Source of the DNA: Cellulophaga sp. L1A9
GTDB lineage: Bacteria > Bacteroidota > Bacteroidia > Flavobacteriales > Flavobacteriaceae
Direction: 5' to 3'
Length of the DNA: 64,000 nucleotides
Assembly (NCBI RefSeq): GCF_009797025.1
Contig: NZ_CP047027.1
Coordinates: 2,914,001 to 2,978,000 of the forward strand
Shown here: positions 48,176-56,577 of the stretch, one piece after another
How positions within the stretch are numbered: the first letter of the stretch is position 1
Layout of the letters: each line of letters starts with the position of its first letter
Program-made: the position numbers and the translations under genes
Notes under the pieces: generated by a model
What the model was told of the DNA's origin: nothing
The model's input: only the letters and a program-made list of their open reading frames with translations
Database searches by the model: none

Positions 48176-48760
48176 ATGAAAAAAGTTCTAAAATTTACCG
48201 CAATGGCAGCTTTAGTGTTAAGCACTTTTACAGCTTCGGCCAATGAACTGAAATTAAATGTTGCAACCGATAAGGATGCTAAAAGTTTAATTTTTGAATT
48301 AGACATTGTTTCTAAAGACACAAAAATTCAATTTATAGATAGTAAGAATAATGTTATCTATTCTAATAGTAACTTAAAAAGTAGTTCACTTCGTAAAAAA
48401 TTCGATTTAAGTAAATTAGAAAAAGGTATCTATTCATTTAGAGTAGATGATGCTACGCAAGTAACTACCTATGCTATAATGATTGATGGTGATTCTATCA
48501 GTATCCTTAATAAGGATGAAGTAATTAAGCCTGTATTTAGAATGAAAGATAATATGGTTTACATTAACTTTTTAAACGTAGAGAAGAAAGATGTTGAGAT
48601 TAAAGTATACGATTCTAACGAAAGAGTTTTATTCACTCAAAAAATATCTGATACTTTAATTGTTGAAAAAGCAGTAAACTTTCAATCGGCTCACAAAGGT
48701 GATTATACTATTGCAGTGAAAAATGCTAATGGAGTTTATACAGAAAACATAAGTATATAA
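48176..48760 (+). CDS. Secreted beta-sandwich protein, function unknown
   Basis: A 194-residue protein with a signal peptide (FTAMAALVLSTFTASA). The mature part contains two similar ~80-residue beta-rich halves, each ending in a strand pair like KGIYSFRVDDATQVTTYAIMI and KGDYTIAVKNANGVYTENIS. These endings resemble the C-terminal strands of T9SS type A sorting domains and of DUF3244-like periplasmic proteins; I cannot decide between them. It is monocistronic, with its own terminator, and probably abundant. Function unknown. Confidence 0.87.
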   Translation: MKKVLKFTAMAALVLSTFTASANELKLNVATDKDAKSLIFELDIVSKDTKIQFIDSKNNVIYSNSNLKSSSLRKKFDLSKLEKGIYSFRVDDATQVTTYAIMIDGDSISILNKDEVIKPVFRMKDNMVYINFLNVEKKDVEIKVYDSNERVLFTQKISDTLIVEKAVNFQSAHKGDYTIAVKNANGVYTENISI

Positions 48761-48808
48761 TATTTAAGATTTGGTTTTAAGTTAAGTTGAGTTAATTTTT
48801 TTAAACCT

Positions 48809-48837
48809 AAAAGGGGAGCGAAAGCTCCCCTTTTTAT
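48809..48837 (+). terminator. Rho-independent terminator
   Basis: Stem AAAAGGGGAGC / GCTCCCCTTTT with a GAAA tetraloop and a following T run, about 50 bp after the stop of the secreted protein gene. On the - strand it could also stop transcripts from the DUF885 gene. Confidence 0.93.
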
Positions 48838-48859
48838 TTTTACAATTTTTTGTAATTCT

Positions 48860-50641
48860 TTATTTAGAATTTGAAATCCACGTATTAATCTTTTTTTCTA
48901 ATAAAGCTAAGGGAACACAACCGGTTTCTAAAACTTGGTTGTGAAATGCTTTAATATCAAATTTATCGCCTAATTCTTTTTCTGCTTTAGCACGCAACTC
49001 CATAATTTTAAGTTGTCCTATTTTGTAGGATAAGGCTTGCCCAGGATTGGCCATATAGCGTTCAATTTCAGAAGTGATACCTGCTTCAGATTCTGCCTCG
49101 TTGTCTAAAGAGTATTGGATTGCTTCTTCTCTGGTCCATCCTTTAGAATGTAAACCTGTATCAACAACTAAACGTATTGCTCTGTGCATTTCAGCTCCTA
49201 GCATTCCAAAATATTGGTACGGATCTGTGTATAGTCCTAGTTCTTTACCTAAAGACTCGGTATATAATGCCCAACCTTCTCCATAAGCACTATACCATAA
49301 TGTTTTTCTGAACTTAGGTAAATCTTCATTTTCTTGTGTCAATGAAATTTGAAAGTGATGCCCAGGAATGGCTTCATGTAAAAACAAGTCTTCGTCAGAA
49401 TACATATTGTATTTAGTAACGTCTGGTATTGGGGTGTAAAAAATACCTGGTCGCGTGCCATCAATAGATCCAGGATTGTATTCTGCGCTTGCAGAAGCTT
49501 CTCTAAACGCTTCTGTTCTTCTGACCTCGAAAGGTGTTTTGGGTTGTTTTCCAAAAAGTTTATCCACTTGAGGTTTCATTCTCTCATGAATTTTATTGAA
49601 GTTTTCAATAACTTGCTCTGGAGATGTAAAAGGCATTAATTCCTTTTTATTACGTACAAAGTCAAAGAAGGCTTTTAAATCACCTTCAAAACCAACATCC
49701 TTCTTAATTTTCTCCATTTCAGAAGAAATACGTGCTACTTCACTTAATCCTAATTGATGAATTTCATCAGCAGTCATATCTGTTGTTGTATATAACTTTA
49801 TGGAATAGTCGTAATATTCTTTCCCATTAGGAATGCCTTCAATACCACTGGTGGTTCTAGCGGCATCCATGTATTCTGAATTCATGTAGTCGTACAAATT
49901 TTGGTATGCAGGGATAATTTTTTCAGAAATCATAGCAGAATAAGCCTCTGTTAAACGGTCGGTGTCTACATCTGAAAAGCTTTCCGGAATACTTTTTATA
50001 GGAGAGAAGAACAAATGTTTGTCCAAATCACTTTCTGTCATATCTTTTAGCTGTGGTGTAACTTTAGTTACTAACGCTTTTGGCAGTACATGACCTGTTT
50101 TTATACCTTCTTCCATTCTTGTTTTAGCACTAGCCAACCATGTTGTGTAGGCGTCTAACCTTTTTAACCAATTGTCATAATCGGCAACCGTTTTAAAGGG
50201 CTGCGAGCTTGCGCCACTGGCTAATTGTCCCATCATTAATTGCATGGTCCACATTTGGTTTATAGGAAGTAGTTCTTCTCTAAAACCTAAACGTTCTAAA
50301 TTACGGTCGCATTCCCAAAGTAAAATTTCTTTACTCATTTGTTGGCTAGGCGTAAGCGATTCTTCCTTTATTTCGGCTAGCTTTTGCTTGTAGTTAGAGT
50401 AAAATTTGTTTTCAGAGGCTATAAATTCATCACTTAAAAAATTGGGTAAAATATCATTGTAACGGGCATCTCCTTGTGAGGTAGCATTTAAAGGATATAG
50501 TTTTAGGCTCTCTTCAAAATAGTCTTCAAGTACAGTGTCAAATTCGGTGTTGTGCATGGCGACAGCAGGTTCTTTTTTAGCCTCTTCTTTACATGAGTAT
50601 AGGCCGAATAGGCACAAACTAATTATTAGAATTTTTTTCAT
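48860..50641 (-). CDS. DUF885 family lipoprotein (putative metallopeptidase)
   Basis: A 593-residue lipoprotein (IISLCLFGLYSC, lipobox Cys). The DUF885 domain covers most of it. The zinc-site motif FLHEAIPGHHFQ (HExxPGHH type) lies near residue 425, with GEGWALYTESLG and a late acidic region NEAESEAGITSEI. DUF885 proteins are gluzincin-like M3-related putative peptidases of the cell envelope. Two Cys are otherwise rare. It is followed, 4 bp upstream in genomic order, by the MOSC gene on the same strand, so the two are probably cotranscribed. Confidence 0.92.
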   Translation of the reverse strand: MKKILIISLCLFGLYSCKEEAKKEPAVAMHNTEFDTVLEDYFEESLKLYPLNATSQGDARYNDILPNFLSDEFIASENKFYSNYKQKLAEIKEESLTPSQQMSKEILLWECDRNLERLGFREELLPINQMWTMQLMMGQLASGASSQPFKTVADYDNWLKRLDAYTTWLASAKTRMEEGIKTGHVLPKALVTKVTPQLKDMTESDLDKHLFFSPIKSIPESFSDVDTDRLTEAYSAMISEKIIPAYQNLYDYMNSEYMDAARTTSGIEGIPNGKEYYDYSIKLYTTTDMTADEIHQLGLSEVARISSEMEKIKKDVGFEGDLKAFFDFVRNKKELMPFTSPEQVIENFNKIHERMKPQVDKLFGKQPKTPFEVRRTEAFREASASAEYNPGSIDGTRPGIFYTPIPDVTKYNMYSDEDLFLHEAIPGHHFQISLTQENEDLPKFRKTLWYSAYGEGWALYTESLGKELGLYTDPYQYFGMLGAEMHRAIRLVVDTGLHSKGWTREEAIQYSLDNEAESEAGITSEIERYMANPGQALSYKIGQLKIMELRAKAEKELGDKFDIKAFHNQVLETGCVPLALLEKKINTWISNSK

Positions 50642-50645
50642 AATA

Positions 50646-51287
50646 TTATTGTGTTTTTAGTGAGTTTCGTAATCTTTCTTTTTTGTATTCTGGTAAAGCA
50701 TCATTGCTCAAAATTAACTGGACCACTTCAGGGTCTTTGTTTTTTGAGAACAAAAATTGATAGTATTGATTAATGGTTAAGCTATTTTCAGATTGGGAGA
50801 TGAGTACCATTTCGTCACCTGCGGTAACCGCTCCAGGTTCTAAAATTTTTATGTAGGTGCCAGGGTAATTGTGTTGTACAAATTGTTTGATGATTTTAGA
50901 ATCATTAAATCGTATCCCTAATTTGTAGCATGGCTCTCTGGGCTGTGTAATTTGGACTAGTGCAGTACCAATTTTGTAGGTGTCACCAATTCTTAATTCA
51001 GACTCATTGAGACCTTCAATAGTTAAGTTTTCGCCGAACATTCCCCAATCCCATGTTAAATCTGGATACAGGTTTTTCCAATACGGATATTGATCTGCGG
51101 AGTACAGGTAACAAGCTTTGTTGGTACCACCATGGTGTTTTCTATCTATTACCGTGTCCTTGGCAACATCTTCTTTCAAAAGCTGTATAGCCTCTGAAGT
51201 TGGGTATTTGTAGATTCCTGTTTGTTCTTCTTTACCATTCCATTGAATAGTAGTAGACTTTCCTAAGTTGGTTGAAATTACCTTCAT
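50646..51287 (-). CDS. MOSC domain-containing protein
   Basis: A molybdenum-cofactor-sulfurase C-terminal (MOSC) protein of about 213 residues, YiiM-like. Motifs: DRKHHGGTNKACYLYS, GMFGENLTIEGL, the conserved Cys region TQPREPCYKLG, and a C-terminal alpha-helical extension. It may carry sulfur or the molybdenum cofactor or act on N-hydroxylated substrates. I start it at ATG 51287 (MKVISTNLG). An in-frame ATG at 51311 would add MMVFYLYN, but those codons lie in the terminator stem of the upstream gene, so that start is rejected. The DUF885 gene follows 4 bp later. Confidence 0.9.
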   Translation of the reverse strand: MKVISTNLGKSTTIQWNGKEEQTGIYKYPTSEAIQLLKEDVAKDTVIDRKHHGGTNKACYLYSADQYPYWKNLYPDLTWDWGMFGENLTIEGLNESELRIGDTYKIGTALVQITQPREPCYKLGIRFNDSKIIKQFVQHNYPGTYIKILEPGAVTAGDEMVLISQSENSLTINQYYQFLFSKNKDPEVVQLILSNDALPEYKKERLRNSLKTQ

Positions 51288-51299
51288 GTTATAAAGATA

Positions 51300-51332
51300 G
51301 AAAACCATCATAGATTAGTATGATGGTTTTTT
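51300..51332 (-). terminator. Rho-independent terminator of the DUF6249 gene
   Basis: Stem AAAACCATCATA / TATGATGGTTTT with a 5-nt loop; T-rich after it on the - strand. It lies between the DUF6249 stop and the MOSC start. Confidence 0.85.
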
Positions 51333-51357
51333 AAATTAAGATATTTTTTTTGAGCGC

Positions 51358-51705
51358 CTAGTTTGATAGTTTTTTACTAACGAAGAAACCTACTAAAAGA
51401 CTAATACCCGCCATTAAAAATATAGTGCCAGGATAAGCAACTTCGGAAAGCACTCCAATAGTAGCAACCAAAACGGAGGCTATAAATATTGCCAAGCCTA
51501 TACCAATTAATAATAAGGCAAAATTTAAGATAAATATTTTCCATACAGGAGAAGCATTTTCACTTCTACCTTTGTTAAAAATACTGGCATCTGTTCCTTT
51601 TTCAATAAGAGCCATACGTTCTCTGTTACGCGTTGAATAATAGAGGTAAGTAATTCCGAAAACTACTAAGAAAAAACTAACTGGGATTAAAATTGCTACT
51701 GCCAT
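51358..51705 (-). CDS. DUF6249 family two-helix membrane protein
   Basis: A 115-residue membrane protein. An N-terminal helix (VAILIPVSFFLVVFGITYLYY) is followed by a charged segment with the family motif RNRERMALIEKGTD, then two further hydrophobic stretches (ILNFALLLIGIGLAIFIASVL and a Gly-rich end FLMAGISLLVGFFVS). The family is widespread next to sigma factors in Bacteroidota and its function is unknown. The promoter TGTAACC-N16-CGTC on the - strand is the same as that of the divergent ECF sigma gene, so it is inferred to be a member of that sigma's regulon. Confidence 0.88.
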   Translation of the reverse strand: MAVAILIPVSFFLVVFGITYLYYSTRNRERMALIEKGTDASIFNKGRSENASPVWKIFILNFALLLIGIGLAIFIASVLVATIGVLSEVAYPGTIFLMAGISLLVGFFVSKKLSN

Positions 51706-51749
51706 GCTGATTGTTTTTTAATTGATTAATTTAATACGTTCAAGTATAT

Positions 51750-51776
51750 GACGAATAATTATTCCTCGCGGTTACA
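51750..51776 (-). promoter_or_regulatory. ECF-type promoter of the DUF6249 gene (TGTAACC-N16-CGTC)
   Basis: On the - strand TGTAACC (51776-51770), a 16-nt spacer and CGTC (51753-51750). The -35/-10 shape is that of extracytoplasmic-function sigma promoters. The start codon is 45 bp downstream. The two promoter boxes are an exact mirror of those for the sigma gene. Confidence 0.72.
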
Positions 51777-51799
51777 TAAATTATTTTTTTTATGAATTA

Positions 51800-51826
51800 T
51801 GTAACCCTGATTGTTTTTTATTCGTC
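51800..51826 (+). promoter_or_regulatory. ECF-type promoter of the sigma gene (TGTAACC-N16-CGTC)
   Basis: TGTAACC (51800-51806), a 16-nt spacer and CGTC (51823-51826), identical in boxes and spacing to the divergent promoter. The ATG of the sigma gene is only 11 bp after CGTC, so the transcript would have a very short leader or none. Self-transcription by the encoded sigma is the simplest reading. Confidence 0.72.
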
Positions 51827-51837
51827 TAATCAATTAA

Positions 51838-52422
51838 ATGAACAAGCGCCACGACCAACATTACATAGATGAAACATTAAGAGGTGATGCTCAAGCTTTT
51901 TCTGTATTGATTAATACCTATAAACATATGGTCTTTACCGTAGCATTAAAAATAACTAATAATAGAGAAAATGCAGAGGAGGTTGCTCAAGATACTTTTG
52001 TGAAGGCATACCATTCTTTAGCTACCTTTAAAGGAGCATCAAAATTTTCTACGTGGATTTATAAGATAACGTACTACGGCGCATTAGATTATTTGAAGAA
52101 AAATAATAGGAGAATTAAAACAAGTACAATCGAATCGGACCACGATATTAATCTATCAGAGCTTACAAACGTATTGGATGAGCTTGAGTTGAAAGACCGA
52201 CAAAATTGTATTAAAGAATCTCTGGATCAATTGGGAGCAGAAGAGTCAGTATTGGTTACCTTACATTATTTTGAAGAATTATCATTACAAGAAATCTCTG
52301 ATATTATTAATATACCAGCAAATACCATTAAGGTTCGCCTATATAGAATTAGAAAAAAATTAGCAGGTATTCTAGAAAAAAAATTAACCCCAGAAGCGAT
52401 TAAAAGTTATGGAAGAAAATAA
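51838..52422 (+). CDS. RNA polymerase sigma factor, ECF subfamily
   Basis: A 194-residue group 4 sigma factor. Region 2 (LINTYKHMVFTVALKITNN, AEEVAQDTFVKAYHSLATFKGASKFSTWIYKITYYGALDYLKK) and region 4 (EESVLVTLHYFEELSLQEISDIINIPANTIKVRLYRIRKKLA) are complete, separated by a short acidic linker. It directs RNA polymerase to stress or envelope-type promoters. The 14-bp overlap with the next gene, a two-helix membrane protein with a cytosolic N-terminus, marks a sigma/anti-sigma pair. Identical promoter elements before this gene and the divergent DUF6249 gene suggest autoregulation. Confidence 0.95.
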   Translation: MNKRHDQHYIDETLRGDAQAFSVLINTYKHMVFTVALKITNNRENAEEVAQDTFVKAYHSLATFKGASKFSTWIYKITYYGALDYLKKNNRRIKTSTIESDHDINLSELTNVLDELELKDRQNCIKESLDQLGAEESVLVTLHYFEELSLQEISDIINIPANTIKVRLYRIRKKLAGILEKKLTPEAIKSYGRK

Positions 52423-52843
52423 TAATAGAAACGATTTTGATGCCTTTTTGCGTAAAGCAATAAAAGAAGTAGGTGTAGAAGAGCCAAGTAAAGATTTTAA
52501 CCAATCTATTCTCTCAAGGCTACCTTTGGTTCAAGAAAGATCAATAAGTAGTCAACCACCATTAATTTCTAATTTTGTGTGGTTCCTAATTTCTTTTGGA
52601 GTTTTTGCTTTAATAGGCTTTGCTTTACTATATGATGAAGAAACTAAAGTAAATGGTGCTGATTTTAAATTTCTAAATAATTTAAGAGTTCCAAATTTTC
52701 TAGATTTTAATATAAATTTTGTTTCCTCAGACGTAGCATTCTATGGAATCATCAGTGTCTTAGTCTTTTTTTATATTCAAATTTTTGTACTAAAAAAATA
52801 CTTTTCAATGCATGATTATGCTCTTAATCAGTATATTAAATAG
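52409..52843 (+). CDS. Two-helix membrane protein, putative anti-sigma factor
   Basis: A 144-residue protein. The first ~60 residues are soluble and charged (NDFDAFLRKAIKEVGVEEPSKDFNQSILSRL), followed by one hydrophobic helix (FVWFLISFGVFALIGFALLY), a periplasmic-size loop, and a second helix (AFYGIISVLVFFYIQIFVL). The order and 14-bp overlap with an ECF sigma gene are those of an anti-sigma factor, which would hold the sigma at the membrane until a signal arrives. No zinc-binding HxxxCxxC motif is present, so it is not a ZAS-type anti-sigma. Function is inferred from position only. Confidence 0.78.
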   Translation: MEENNNRNDFDAFLRKAIKEVGVEEPSKDFNQSILSRLPLVQERSISSQPPLISNFVWFLISFGVFALIGFALLYDEETKVNGADFKFLNNLRVPNFLDFNINFVSSDVAFYGIISVLVFFYIQIFVLKKYFSMHDYALNQYIK

Positions 52844-53187
52844 TAATACGCCCAATACATTAATCCGAATTGTAACGGGATTCTCAGGATCAGGATCCAT
52901 TTTGGGATTCCTGCACTTTGCTTTTCTCCCGAAAGCATATAGAAGTGAACCAATAAGAAAACAGTGAGCATGGCTATAATTCCGTAAATGGATAAATTCT
53001 TTGTAGCAGGGAAACAGAGGCCTATGCCTAGTGCTATTTCCGCTATACCACTTAAAGATACTAGCAGCTTGTGATTAGGTAGGTATCTGGGCATAATGCG
53101 CAGATAGGTTTTTGGTTTTATAAAATGCATAACACCCGCAAACACATAGATCGCGGCCAATAGGTATAAGTGAAACGGGTAATTCAT
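52828..53187 (-). CDS. DoxX family membrane protein
   Basis: A 119-residue protein with four hydrophobic segments (YLLAAIYVFAGVMHFI, LVSLSGIAEIALGIGLCF, YGIIAMLTVFLLVHFYML, IPLQFGLMYWAYYYLI), as expected for DoxX-like proteins. The GVMHFIKPKTYLRIMP segment is characteristic. It is convergent with the putative anti-sigma gene and overlaps its 3' end by 16 bp. Only two bases separate it from the larger membrane protein upstream on the same strand, so these two are cotranscribed. A role in redox balance is known for some relatives, not established here. Confidence 0.9.
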   Translation of the reverse strand: MNYPFHLYLLAAIYVFAGVMHFIKPKTYLRIMPRYLPNHKLLVSLSGIAEIALGIGLCFPATKNLSIYGIIAMLTVFLLVHFYMLSGEKQSAGIPKWILILRIPLQFGLMYWAYYYLIY

Positions 53188-53189
53188 AG

Positions 53190-54500
53190 TTAGTCTTTAA
53201 AGTGCCAAAACGGAATAGTGACTAAGGTGTCATTTTCTACTTGAGTACTATCTTCGGCCGGCGCTAAGATACGCAGGATATGCTTGCCTTCATTTAAATC
53301 TCTTATGTTGAGGTAGGTTTCAAAACCTAGTCTTTTGTGTTTGTCTGTAGTAATGATGTAATCGGAGGAAAATCTTAAGGAATCTATTTGAATATAATAT
53401 AATTCTTTGAATGTGCTTAAATAATCAAGTTCGTTAAGATGGTTTTTTGTTTGAATTTTGATATTACTAAAACTAATTCCTCTTTGATCAAATTTAGGTT
53501 TTAATGCTTCGTTTTTTTTAAATATTTGATCTTCAATATTCTTTTTAAATAAAATAAAAACCTTTAAATAATTTTCCTTAATTATTTTAGAAGGTATGGA
53601 GGCCGTTTTTATAAAATCTTTATTGTCTAGCATTAAATCTTCATAATTGTAACTGCTAGCATAGTTTTCCAATGAAGTTGGCTTATTTGCTAAATAGTTT
53701 GAATGTTTAAAATCTATATTAAATAAAAAGGAAGTAATGATATATAGTGGTAATAATAAAAAGACAATGCGTTTACCAAATTTATTATCTAAGAAATTAT
53801 AAATTATTGGTCTGTATAAAAAGGATAGCGTCAAATAACTAAATAGCCAGTAAATAGGGAAGTAGATTTTAGCAATCCATTTATTTTTTTTTAAAATTCC
53901 TTGCCCAATAAAATCAATAAAAACGATAATTGATAATAAAATAAATATAGTTAAACCTACACTAAAACCCATCTCAACCCACATGATTCCTGACAAGTAT
54001 GGGTTTTCAAATATTAAATAAGCTACTGCTGCTAGGATTAATATAAAGATGAATAAGGATAGCGTGTAGAAAATGGATAAAAAAGAAATAGCAAATAATA
54101 CACTACAATACTTTTCTAATTGCCCAATATATTTATCAAAAGAGCCAACATTTTTTTTTAGATAAGTGGTAAATTGTTTTGAGTATTTTAAGGCGTTATA
54201 ATCGATATCTCCAGAAACATAGCGCAAACCAACAGCGCCAATCCATAAGCCTCTTAAAATAACATGTAATATTAAATTGAATATTAAGATACCCCATATT
54301 ATAGTCACTGCTTCCCACATAGTGTGGAAAAAGTCAAGATTCATTTCTTTTGCTGTTAACGAAGCAACTTTTAAAGGCTCATAAGCCAATATCAAAGCAT
54401 AAATGGCAAAACCTGAAATAATTAATTCTAATTGCCAACTTTCTTGCTGCAATTTGTCTAACCATCTTTTAAAGGAAGGGCTGCGATAATCGTTATTCAT
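53190..54500 (-). CDS. Polytopic membrane protein, function unknown
   Basis: About 436 residues. The first half has some five or six membrane helices (LELIISGFAIYALILAY, AVTIIWGILIFNLILHVIL, FIFILILAAVAYLIF, VGLTIFILLSIIVFIDFI), the second a soluble beta-rich domain (LNELDYLSTFKELYYIQIDS, LAPAEDSTQ). I recognise no named family, though the layout occurs across Bacteroidota. I start it at ATG 54500 (MNNDYRSPSF). An in-frame start at 54557 would place MKRLFIFRK inside the htpG terminator stem, which is unlikely. It is followed closely by the DoxX gene. Confidence 0.8.
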   Translation of the reverse strand: MNNDYRSPSFKRWLDKLQQESWQLELIISGFAIYALILAYEPLKVASLTAKEMNLDFFHTMWEAVTIIWGILIFNLILHVILRGLWIGAVGLRYVSGDIDYNALKYSKQFTTYLKKNVGSFDKYIGQLEKYCSVLFAISFLSIFYTLSLFIFILILAAVAYLIFENPYLSGIMWVEMGFSVGLTIFILLSIIVFIDFIGQGILKKNKWIAKIYFPIYWLFSYLTLSFLYRPIIYNFLDNKFGKRIVFLLLPLYIITSFLFNIDFKHSNYLANKPTSLENYASSYNYEDLMLDNKDFIKTASIPSKIIKENYLKVFILFKKNIEDQIFKKNEALKPKFDQRGISFSNIKIQTKNHLNELDYLSTFKELYYIQIDSLRFSSDYIITTDKHKRLGFETYLNIRDLNEGKHILRILAPAEDSTQVENDTLVTIPFWHFKD

Positions 54501-54542
54501 TGGTGTGGTTGTTTGCTGAAAGATACTAACTTTTCTAAAAAT

Positions 54543-54574
54543 AAAAAGCCGCTTCAAATAAATGAAGCGGCTTT
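54543..54574 (-). terminator. Rho-independent terminator of htpG
   Basis: Stem AAAAGCCGCTTCA / TGAAGCGGCTTTT, 13 bp perfect with a 6-nt loop, and a T-rich tail on the - strand. It lies about 45 bp after the htpG stop codon. Confidence 0.93.
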
Positions 54575-54615
54575 TATCATGTTTCTATAATCAACCAATA
54601 ACGGTTCGGTAATTA

Positions 54616-56502
54616 TTATTTCACCATCTCGTAACTACGCTTGATAAAGTTTGTAAGTTCTTCACCTTTTAATAGTCCTTTTGATAAACGCGCTAGATCT
54701 AAAGATTGATTAATTAATCGTTCTTTTTTCTTAGCTGTTTTTGTAGTTAAAATTTCAGATACCAGCTCGCTGTTTGTGTTCACTGTAAGGTTATACATTT
54801 CTGGCATATTCCCCATTCCGAACATTCCGCCACCACCGGTTTGTTGCATCTCTTTCATACGACGCATAAACTCAGGCTCCGTAATGATAAAAGGAGAAGC
54901 AGCACTATCCATAGCTTCTAACTGAATCGTATATGATTTATTCGCTATTGTTTCTTCTAAAACCTTTTTAAGGGTCTCTTTTTCTTCATCAGAAAGTTTA
55001 GAAATTTGCGCTTCATCTTTCTTGATCAAGTTTTCAATATGATCAGAATCTACACGTGTAAAAGAAATATTTTCTTTAGAAGTTTCTAGTTTTTGCATCA
55101 AGTGCGAAATAATAGGAGAATCTAAAAGTAACACCTCGTATCCTTTGTCTTTTGCAGTTTGAATATAACTGTGTTGTGCTTCTTTATCTGATGCGTAAAG
55201 AATAACTAACTTACCATCTTTATCTGTTTGGTTTGCTTTTATTTTCTCTTGCAATTCATCAAACGTAAAGAACTTACCATCTACCGTTGGGTAAAGTGCA
55301 AATTTATCTGCTTTTTCAAAGAATTTATCTTCAGAAAGCATACCGTATTCAATGACTATTTTAATGTCATTCCATTTTGCTTCAAAATCTTCTCTGTTAT
55401 CTTTAAATAAAGAAGAAAGTTTATCAGCTACTTTTCTTGTGATATAAGATGATATTTTCTTTACAGCACCATCAGATTGTAAGTAAGAACGAGAAACATT
55501 TAAAGGAATGTCTGGAGAGTCTACAACACCACGAAGCATCATTAAAAACTCAGGCACAATACCTTCAACATTATCTGTTACATACACCTGATTCTGATAT
55601 AACTGAATTTTATCTTTCTGACTATTTAAGTCATTCGTTAACCTAGGGAAGTATAAAATACCAGTTAAATGAAAAGGATAATCCACATTTAAGTGAATAT
55701 GAAATAAAGGCTCCTCAAATTGCATTGGATACAATTCTCTATAGAACTCTTGGTAATCTTTAGTCTCTAAATCTGCTGGTTGTTTTGTCCAAGCAGGAGT
55801 AGGATTGTTTATGATATTATCTACCTCTTCTGTAGGAGCTTCATCTTCTTCTTTAGCACCTTCTGGTTTTGGTAATGTTTCAGTTCTAGTTCCAAATTTT
55901 ATTGGAACTGGCATAAACTTGTTATACTTAGATAAAAGCTCGCTAATTCTATTGTCTTCTAAAAACTCAGTAGAATCATCAGCTACATGAAGTACAATTT
56001 CAGTACCTCTATCTGTTTTGTCAGAAGGTTCTAAATCAAAATTAGGAGAACCATCACAAGACCAATGAACTGCTGGCTCATCTTTAAAACTCTTAGTGAT
56101 AATTTCTACTTTACTAGCTACCATAAAGGCAGAGTAAAATCCTAAACCAAAGTGACCTATAATTCCAGAATCTTTTGCACTGTCTTTATACTTGTCTAAG
56201 AATTCTTCTGCACCAGAAAAAGCTACTTCATTAATGTACTTTTTTACTTCGTCCTCGGTCATTCCCAAACCTTGATCGATAATATGGATTTTCTTTCCTT
56301 CTTTATCAACTTTTACCTCGATAATTGGATTACCATATTCTACAGATGCTTCCCCAATAGAAGTCAAATGCTTTAATTTTAAAGTTGCATCTGTCGCATT
56401 AGAAATCAACTCTCTTAAAAATATTTCGTGATCGCTGTAAAGAAATTTCTTTATTAAAGGAAATATATTATCAACGGACACATTAATCTTACCTGTCGCC
56501 AT
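54616..56502 (-). CDS. htpG: Molecular chaperone HtpG (Hsp90)
   Basis: A 628-residue cytosolic Hsp90. The GHKL ATPase domain shows LRELISNATDATLKL, DQGLGMTEDEV and GHFGLGFYSAFMVA. The middle domain contains PLNVSRSYLQ (with the ATP-contacting Arg), and the C-terminal dimerisation domain ends in KGLLKGEELTNFIKRSYEMVK in parts. The length is that of bacterial HtpG, and the eukaryotic charged linker and MEEVD tail are absent. Upstream lies a sigma-54-like element (GG-N10-GA) with repeated TGTCA boxes, so regulation may be independent of the housekeeping promoter. Confidence 0.96.
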   Translation of the reverse strand: MATGKINVSVDNIFPLIKKFLYSDHEIFLRELISNATDATLKLKHLTSIGEASVEYGNPIIEVKVDKEGKKIHIIDQGLGMTEDEVKKYINEVAFSGAEEFLDKYKDSAKDSGIIGHFGLGFYSAFMVASKVEIITKSFKDEPAVHWSCDGSPNFDLEPSDKTDRGTEIVLHVADDSTEFLEDNRISELLSKYNKFMPVPIKFGTRTETLPKPEGAKEEDEAPTEEVDNIINNPTPAWTKQPADLETKDYQEFYRELYPMQFEEPLFHIHLNVDYPFHLTGILYFPRLTNDLNSQKDKIQLYQNQVYVTDNVEGIVPEFLMMLRGVVDSPDIPLNVSRSYLQSDGAVKKISSYITRKVADKLSSLFKDNREDFEAKWNDIKIVIEYGMLSEDKFFEKADKFALYPTVDGKFFTFDELQEKIKANQTDKDGKLVILYASDKEAQHSYIQTAKDKGYEVLLLDSPIISHLMQKLETSKENISFTRVDSDHIENLIKKDEAQISKLSDEEKETLKKVLEETIANKSYTIQLEAMDSAASPFIITEPEFMRRMKEMQQTGGGGMFGMGNMPEMYNLTVNTNSELVSEILTTKTAKKKERLINQSLDLARLSKGLLKGEELTNFIKRSYEMVK

Positions 56503-56544
56503 ATGTAAATTAAAATTTATAATTATTAATATGATTCTTAACAG

Positions 56545-56577
56545 TCAAAAAAAATACCAATCTGACAGAAAATGACA
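56545..56577 (-). promoter_or_regulatory. Candidate sigma-54-like promoter with TGTCA boxes for htpG
   Basis: On the - strand TTGG (56560-56557), ten bases TATTTTTTTT, then GA (56546-56545), that is GG-N10-GA where sigma-54 promoters have GG-N10-GC. Two TGTCA boxes at 56577-56573 and 56567-56563, one helical turn apart, lie just upstream. A start at about 56532 leaves a 30-nt leader. The element is imperfect at the -12 position, so the sigma assignment is tentative. Confidence 0.42.
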
